64,000 nucleotides of DNA. Source: Phragmites australis. Lineage: Eukaryota; Streptophyta; Magnoliopsida; Poales; Poaceae. Position numbers and translations under genes: made by a program. The stretch spans positions 21,805,501 through 21,869,500 of the forward strand of contig NC_084938.1 of NCBI RefSeq assembly GCF_958298935.1. The letters are read 5' to 3'. The notes under the pieces were generated by a model, which was not told the DNA's origin, made no database searches, and saw only the letters and a list, made by a program, of their open reading frames with translations. Shown piece by piece: positions 57,917-64,000 of the stretch (position 1 is the first letter of the stretch; each line of letters opens with the position of its first letter).

Positions 57917-59433
57917 TGTCGCTGTATCAGGAACTAGGGGTCCCCGAATCTCGAGGCCAAGCCAGCCATCCGCCACATGGTGCCATCCCGCAGAGTCTCT
58001 CCCGCAAGGTGAGAAAAGATCAAGTCTCGGGAGAGGGCGCTCGGGGCCGCAGTCGGTGGCCCCCGAGTACCCCAGTTCCCCGATGATTTACGAAATCTAA
58101 GTACCGGGAAGAAAGTGCTCGGGAAGGTGTACGGTGGCCCCCGAGCACCCTAGTCCCCCGGCGACAAGGAGAGCTAAGTGCCGGGAGGAGCGAGCCCGGG
58201 GTCGCTAGCGGTGACCCCTGGGCACCCAGGAACCCCGAGGACCCGTCGAAGGAAATTCCGGGAGAGAGTGCTCGGGGCTGCGGGCAGCGGTCCCCGAGCA
58301 CTCGGTTCCCAAGGATCCGTTCAGCAGCGCCCGGGAGAGAGTGCTCGGGGAGGTGAACAGTACCCCCAAGCACTCGGTCCCCCGAGGGTAAGAAAGGGCG
58401 TTCTCGGGAGAGAGTGCTCGGGGAGGTGAACAGTACCCCTGAGCACTCGGACCCCCGAGGACAAGAAAGGGCGTTCTCGGGAGAGAGTGCTCGGGGAGGT
58501 GAACAGTACCCCCGAGCCCTCGGTACCCCGATGACCTAGAAAGCCCCCTGGCAGAGGCCCCCGAGGGGCCCACTGATGAGGTGTCGGTCAGTCAAAGGCC
58601 CGAGGCCGCATTTAAAGAGCGTGCGTAGCCTGTCATCTCCAACTGCTCCTGCCGCGCTCAGCGTCAGTTCCTGCCACGTTCTAGCTGAGAGGCGTGGGGT
58701 TATTAATTGCACGGGTCCCGTCCCATGCCATCCGGCCCGTCTCAGGATAACGTCGTACGGGCCGAGGCATTCCGTCTGCCGCGCTCCTGTGGTAGGGGAA
58801 CAAGACAGGGCGGGCACGCCGGGCCGCTCTGCGGCTGCCCGGTGGGCCCTCTCCACGGCGCCTGTTGCCCTGGCATTTATGGTGACGGATGACCGGGCGT
58901 GTGCCGTATTTTCCACCCCCGGTCACTTCGCCCAGAGGAAATGATGACGCCATTTCCATTTATGGCGTCTCGGAACTCGTGCCCCCCTCCCGTTCGGGGC
59001 ACGTTGCTGTCGGCGGGTATTTAAAGCAGCCGGCGGCAGACAAGGAAACATCTGGAATAGATCCTTAAGCTCAGAAGAACACATCGCAAGAGAAACACGG
59101 CTGAGAAGTGATCAGCACGAGACAGGCTGAAGAACAAAGAGCCTTAGGCTCTGAGATAGACAAACATTCTTGTAACCAGCAATATCCTTGAGGGACTTCC
59201 TCAGGGCATTTATAGTATCCATACAGGAGTAGGGTGTTACGCCCCCGTGTGGCCCGAACCTGTCTAAATTCCGGTGCATTTACTTCTTCTTGCACTAGGT
59301 CGCGCCACCACCACCGGCCGTTGCATTCTTTCCCATTTATTTCTCCGACGAACAGACTCAGGATCATCCCCCCGATCGAATCTCTAAAAAGGGGTCTCTC
59401 GGGATCCCTGCGACTGAAGTTAATCCTCCGACA
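57917..59433 (+). repeat. 3' LTR of gypsy element B
   Basis: 1517 bp, TGTCGCTGTATCAGG to CCTCCGACA, collinear with the 5' LTR. It is preceded by the purine-rich CCCGGGGGCTAC, the polypurine-tract position. TATA-like box at 59019-59027. Confidence 0.95.
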
Positions 59434-60135
59434 CCAATGATTGACCATTAAGAAATAAAGAAATCAATCTTCTCTACACCATCTCCAATCCCCTACATCT
59501 CCGGAGTCCTAAAAGGACTACTCACTCATAAAAGCGGTCAATGCAAACCATAAAAAACTAAATAAAATGAAGAACTTCCTTGGATTGCCAAAACAAATGT
59601 GCATGAAACAAATATCTAAAGTTCCTTCAATGCAAATGGATCAAGAGATCAAATTACACTGTATCTCCATCTCTCCATCTTAACTCTCTAACTAATGATC
59701 CTTTAGAAGTTATCTAAGGTCCAAGTGGAGGTTGATCTGGAACTCTCCTAATACCCCAGACTCTCTTCTAATCTTCTAACACATCTCCCTTTGTGAAATG
59801 GTGGTGGCCCCTTTTATAGAAGTCAATCTATTTGATGAGAAGACGCTCCTACAGAGTGGTATGGTTAGGTGGTACGGTCAGTGGTGACCATACCACACCC
59901 CTCCAAACCTTTTGGAGTTAATTTGATCGGTGCCTCCAAAATGGAGGATGTTCCAAATTGCGTGTTCTACGCACATGTACCTTATGTTGTGGGATTGACT
60001 CTAGATTTCTTGTGTTTTACTCAACAAGTACATTTTGTGCTTTATATGATTACAATTAATATAAAAATGATAAATAAGTAGTAGGATTCGAAAGCAAAAC
60101 CCCTAAAAACCATGATACATATTTTGGACCCATCA

Positions 60136-61005
60136 AGAAACATCAACTGTCGACCATCCACTTGAGCTCAACTAGTGACAACCAGGGAAAACTTTTTCTG
60201 TGAAAAATTGGTGATAAACCTAGTTTGTTTGAATTTACTTGGTAGGAAAAATGTACCATGGCATTTGGTTTGATTTTTGTGTAAATTTTGTTTGAGCTTA
60301 TTTGAATTTTGTCTAGTATATCTGATATTTATAATAAATTGTGTTTACCAATGACCTTTGATAAATTACGTTTATTGGTAATGTAAACCATGACGACAGC
60401 ACTGGCCCTCCACCACATTCGCGGCCTCACTAAAGGACCACTTGCCTAGCACCATCTACATGATGGCATGCTGAGGGTGGACAGGTTGTCCATATTGAGG
60501 TGCATGGCATGCCCCGACACGGATGCCATGAAGAGGTCATGCACCAATGCACGCACATCATCTTTGCATATGTGCTCAAACGACGCAAGCCGGTGGACAC
60601 AGACCAACTCGTTAAAGCAGATCCGGCATGCCTAGCGCTAGTACACCCCTTACTTGTGACCACATGATGTCAGCGTAGTTGTAGGTGGTGTGCTTGCTGG
60701 AGGCCATCTAGGGGGTGATCAAGGAAGAGTACATTCATGGGTCTTAAGGAATAACTTGGCCATGCCGACTAATGAAGAAGGAGCCAAAGCAGAGGTGCAT
60801 GAGCCTCATAGTTCTTGGAGAGCTCGTGGATGGAACAATATGGGAGCGCACCAATGAGGTTGAAGTTGCCAATGACTGGCCATGACCTCGGACCCGACAT
60901 GAGTTTCTAGTTGTAGTGGCAGTGGGTCGTGGCTTTGAGTTTGCAGAGGATTACAACAATGAGCACCATGGCAAGGAAGGTGACCAATGGTGAAAAAGCT
61001 CCATT
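60136..61005 (-). pseudogene. Cytochrome P450 pseudogene, N-terminal-half fragment
   Basis: Minus-strand reading shows an N-terminal membrane anchor (FSPLVTFLAMVLIVVILCKL), a stop, the Pro-rich hinge SGPRSWPVIGNFNLIGALPY, SIHELSKNYE, then in shifted frames CFNELVCVHRLASFEHICKD, HLNMDNLSTLSM and MVLGK. After a roughly 200-bp insertion-like stretch it resumes with ELKWMVD just before TGATGTTTCT at about 60136. These are consecutive parts of one CYP92-like protein, and the next residues are found at 47070. Several stops and frameshifts show it was dead or died after the insertions. Confidence 0.82.
60180..60385. other. AT-rich segment interrupting the P450 N-terminal part
   Basis: About 200 bp without P450 similarity separates MVLGK...EGQCC from ELKWMVD, where the family has only about a dozen residues. 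Ends such as TTGGTGATAAACC and GGTAATGTAAACC hint at a small transposon, but no duplication could be fixed. Confidence 0.4.
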
Positions 61006-61690
61006 GGCACTGGTGGAGGAAGTGTAAGAGAGGAGGTGGTGCTAGTGATTGGTTTGGAGAGCTTGAGATGCTTTGCAAGTGATTGTATAACTACACTTGC
61101 CTACTTATGGGAAATAAGGAGTGGTTGTAATCTTCTATTGTTTTTTATATGATGGATGTCCAAAGTTCTAACTTCCGAAGTCGATAGAAGATTTCAACCA
61201 CTCCTAATTTCTTTTCATACTCTGCTGTGATGAATGACGGTGTGCTAGAGTAAAACTTATGAGTACTCCCTCAATTACTTTTCATAAGGCGCGCACATGT
61301 TTCAAGATTCAAACTTAGTGATATTTGTCTAACAATTAGCATAACTATAGCTTTTGTTACACAAAATCGGTACCATTGGATTCACATTTGAAAGTACTAT
61401 CTCAAGATTACGATTTTATTTTCGTAAGCAAATGTCCTATGAGAGAAATTAACATTCGACATGCCTTATATTTTAAAATGGAAGGAGTAGCCTTTTATCA
61501 AAACACTTTTTATCACTTAATAAAAGTTTTCTTTTTGTATTCTCTTTTCGTTTGTGTTAAATCATGATTATATTTAACACATTTGCCTAAGAACTTAAAG
61601 CTTTTCCTTTTAACTAGTTGGAGCATTCAACTTTATATAGTATCAGATCATGAATTCGAGATTGGTAGCACAATCTTTCATACAAACATC
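61006..61690. other. Upstream flank of the P450 pseudogene
   Basis: AT-rich, probably including the former P450 promoter (minus strand). No gene or repeat is recognised. Confidence 0.45.
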
Positions 61691-63022
61691 CACTGATACA
61701 GAAAGGGTCATCACTGCTGGTTCAAAAACTGCATTACTGCTGGTTTTTGAACCAGTAGTGATTAAGTGGCAGTGATAATCATCACTATCAGCTTAATAAT
61801 TGGCTCTGATATTCATTATCACTGCTGGTTGGATTCACAAACCGATAGTGATAGTTTGTATCACTACCAGGTTTTGGATTGATATACTCGTCACTGCTGG
61901 TTCCAACTATGAACTGACAGTGATACTCAATCCCAGAAGAAAAAAAATCAGAATTTAAATAGGCAGGCAATAATTTATCCAAGCTTTATATTACTAATCT
62001 CTACAATCACTAGTTTAAATCACATTAATAATTAATTAAGTCACTAATATTTCTTCTTCTCTAGAATCACTGTACACCAAAACAAAAGACGCGGCCATGT
62101 GCGCACAAAAGAACCCTAAAAATGCTGGTTCACCATCATCACAAAAGAGGCCACTAGTTGCACCCGTCGCGCGTGCCTACCACGGCCAGTTGGGGTCGGC
62201 CATGATGAAGAAGAAATAGTCATCATCGTCGCCACCGTCATCGTCCTCCTCCTCATTTGAGCTCTGAAGCCTCTTCAGCTTTAACTCATCAATGAAGTAG
62301 CCCCAAACTTTGTCATCGGAGGGGGACCCCACCAATTCGAGCTCTCCGGCGGTGTTGGAGCCTCAACGTCAGACGAAGGCGCAGGGCATGGGTGGTGTGG
62401 CTAGAGATGGTGGTGGCAGAGGGGGTGGTGGAGTGGCCAGAACCAGAGATAGTCTTGGAGTTTCCATCTTGTGCAGCGGCGGTGGAGGGGAGAGGGCAGA
62501 AGAGAAATATAGAGAGAGTGCACGCGTGTCGAAAAGAGGGCTGGGAGTTGAGCGATCGACGCCAGAGAGTTAAATTCAAAGGCTTTCGGGAGAAGCTAAG
62601 CAGGGGGATGGAAGTCGTACGGTTTTGGACTATCACTGATGGTTCATAATTGCAACAAGCAATGACAGCCATTATCATTGTCGGTTATTAATGACATATA
62701 TTTTTATGAGCTGGTATCACTACCTGTTCTTGTTACGAACTAGTATTGATACAATTTTGTCGGTTCTTAACACGAACTGACAGTGATAATCAACTTATCA
62801 ATGCCTGTGCGTAGATAACCGGTAGTGTCAGTTCCATCTACACACCGGCATTGATACGAACTAGCAGTGATGTATCAATACCAGTTTGTAATAAGAACCA
62901 CCAGTGATAATCATTGTCGCTGTCGATTTTTATTGGCTTGGCTTTTTATGTGCCCCTTGAGCTTACGAACCGGCAATAACAGCACCAGCAATAAAATATG
63001 GATAACTTTTTCTGTAGTAATG
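61691..63022. mobile_element. CACTA-like non-autonomous element
   Basis: The left end CACTGATACAGAAAGGGTCA and the right end TAACTTTTTCTGTAGTAATG are diverged inverted copies of a CACTACTACAGAAA-type terminus. Both subterminal regions carry many direct and inverted copies of TCACTGCTGGTT or AACCAGTAGTGAT. The flanking triplets (ATC and TTT) do not match, so the duplication is lost or the end is misplaced. The centre (62040-62600) is GC-rich and could be a captured gene fragment; I cannot identify it. Confidence 0.65.
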
Positions 63023-63035
63023 TTTTGTCCTTAGG

Positions 63036-63525
63036 AGAAAAAAAACAATGCTCCGGTGCATTCCTCCAGTGAGTTCAAATCAATCACCAGACTATCTGAC
63101 GGGGTCTTCTTCTTCTTCGTCTTTGCACTGTTCATTGTCCGGTGTATTGTCCAGTGCACTTCTCTTCATCACCGGACCTTTCGGCGTGTTGACCTTCGAT
63201 CTTCAACACCTACAACCTTCTCTGGTGGAAATACTCCGGTATGTATCCTCCTCTGAACACTGAATCATCCGGTGAGGTCAAATGCCTCTAGACATAATGC
63301 TCCGGTGTGTTCAACCATGTGATCACCAGACAATCCGGTGAAGTCATTTCTCCTGGCACTTTTTCCAATTCAACCAAGCTTTGTCCTGGCTTTGGTGGCT
63401 TCTTCATGTATTGCTTCTATGAGACTTACTAACATATATTCTTGACAAACATGTTAGTCCCATGACTATATTGTCATTAATCACCAAAATCACAATCATG
63501 ACCTAAAAGGGTCATTTTCGCTACA
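63036..63525 (-). repeat. Fragment of the copia LTR family (start of the LTR, minus strand)
   Basis: Collinear with about 22330-22685: TCCGGTG motifs, TTTTCCAATTCAACCAAG, GACTATATTGTCATTAATCA and an end GCTACA (63525), equal to the LTR start on the minus strand. Confidence 0.75.
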
Positions 63526-64000
63526 CTCTACACCAAGTCAAAGGGTCAACAAGCTTGCTGGCGAGTCACCAAGACTCCAAGGTGCTGGCGTACCTCTTGG
63601 TACAAGCTAGGATCACTCCTTGATCCATTATTCAAGTGTAGCATCTAGCTACAACTCACTCTAGGCCTATAAGAACTAAACACTCTCTAATCTTGTACTT
63701 AATCGTCTTGGATGATCACTTTAAATACTTTGGTGACTTGGATGTCCTCTCAAGTGTGTATAAGCTTCATCTAGATTTTAGCAGCATGCCACACCTTCAA
63801 ATGATTGAGTAGATGGGTATTTATAGCCTTAAACTTGTACAATAGCCGTTAACCCAATGGTTCAGAAAAGCTCTTAACATCGGATGATCCGGTGATAACA
63901 GATATACTAACACCGGATCATCCGGTGAGTACATCCTCAGAAACTAACTGTTAGAATCCACTCAAATTCATTGTGAACACCAGACTATCCGACGTACCTT
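63526..64000 (-). repeat. Second fragment of the same copia LTR family, running off the window
   Basis: Collinear with about 21527-21990: CACCAAGTCAAAGGGTCAAC, GGATCACTCCTTGATCCA, CTAGGCCTATAAG and CACCGGATCATCCGGTGA. It begins in mid-LTR exactly where the previous fragment ends, and is cut by the window end. Confidence 0.75.

Larger units (their letters stand above)
47767..59433 (+). mobile_element. Full-length Ty3/gypsy element B with CCAAT target duplication
   Basis: An 11.67-kb element with two 1.5-kb LTRs, a primer-binding-type site, gag-protease-RT-RNase H-integrase, a post-pol spacer, an antisense coiled-coil gene and a second LTR. The 5-bp duplication CCAAT is exact at 47762-47766 and 59434-59438. 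The LTRs begin TGTCG and end CCGACA. In 180 bp compared by eye they differ at 5 positions, so insertion was fairly recent. The polyprotein nonetheless carries several stops and frameshifts, so it is not autonomous. Integrase and RT order marks it as Ty3/gypsy. Confidence 0.96.
47071..60135 (-). mobile_element. Probable solo LTR (minus strand), split by gypsy element B
   Basis: The two outer parts, 47071-47766 and 59439-60135, total about 1.39 kb. On the minus strand the sequence starts TGATGGGTCCAAAATATG and ends near GTAAAATCAC. The flanks AGAAA at 47066-47070 and 60136-60140 are identical, and P450 coding sequence continues across them, so this is an insertion with a 5-bp duplication. No internal retroelement coding region is present, which suggests a solo LTR. 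The terminal CA/TG on the left is offset by one base, so the exact end is uncertain. Confidence 0.75.

Noticed and set aside
46417..61005. Two separate P450 genes
   Set aside because: The fragments are consecutive, non-overlapping parts of one protein, in the same orientation, and meet at an identical 5-bp duplication.
62310..62678. ORFs on both strands in the right-hand CACTA-like element
   Set aside because: Short, low-complexity Gly/Arg- or Ser-rich translations without domain features; not called as genes.

Overview
This is nuclear plant DNA, almost certainly from a grass. Three intact host genes have GC-rich, grass-style codon use: a PP1 phosphatase, an EXO70 exocyst subunit and a cupin_5 protein. 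They sit in a dense bed of nested transposons of types typical of grasses: Sirevirus-like copia, GC-rich Ty3/gypsy with an antisense extra gene, CACTA, hAT and Tourist-like MITEs. I cannot name the species. No prokaryotic, organellar, rRNA, tRNA or CRISPR features were found.

Layout. 221-6061 is a 5'-truncated gypsy element (A). It carries an antisense gene (putative gypsy-type transposon domain plus coiled coil) and ends in an LTR, and it is inserted in the pol of a dead copia element whose 3' LTR ends at 10182. The PP1 gene follows (11236-12360, three exons). A hAT element lies at 14038-17689 with an exact 8-bp target duplication. 19613-22685 is a minus-strand copia LTR split by a 1.4-kb CACTA element with an exact 3-bp duplication. 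22686-28410 is a badly decayed gypsy polyprotein, followed by a 76-bp-arm hairpin, two minisatellites and a LINE tail (28759-30930). A TTA-flanked MITE is at 31824-32088. EXO70 (35484-37385, one exon) and the cupin_5 gene (41854-43645, three exons) are separated by a likely non-autonomous hAT element. 44760-46390 is a minisatellite followed by a plant-mobile-domain pseudogene.

The most informative structure is 46417-61005. A minus-strand cytochrome P450 pseudogene was split by a retrotransposon LTR (target duplication AGAAA). That LTR was then split by an 11.7-kb full-length gypsy element B (47767-59433, target duplication CCAAT, LTRs about 97% identical by eye). B belongs to the same family as A. 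It has a dead polyprotein, an in-frame 36-bp minisatellite between its RT and RNase H parts, and a deletion-derived form of the antisense gene. The right edge holds a CACTA-like element and two abutting fragments of the copia LTR family seen at 19613-22685.

The host genes act independently: phosphoprotein dephosphorylation, vesicle tethering at the plasma membrane, and a cupin of unknown role. Everything else is transposon-derived or unassigned. All coordinates and duplications were read by eye; no alignment or database search was run.
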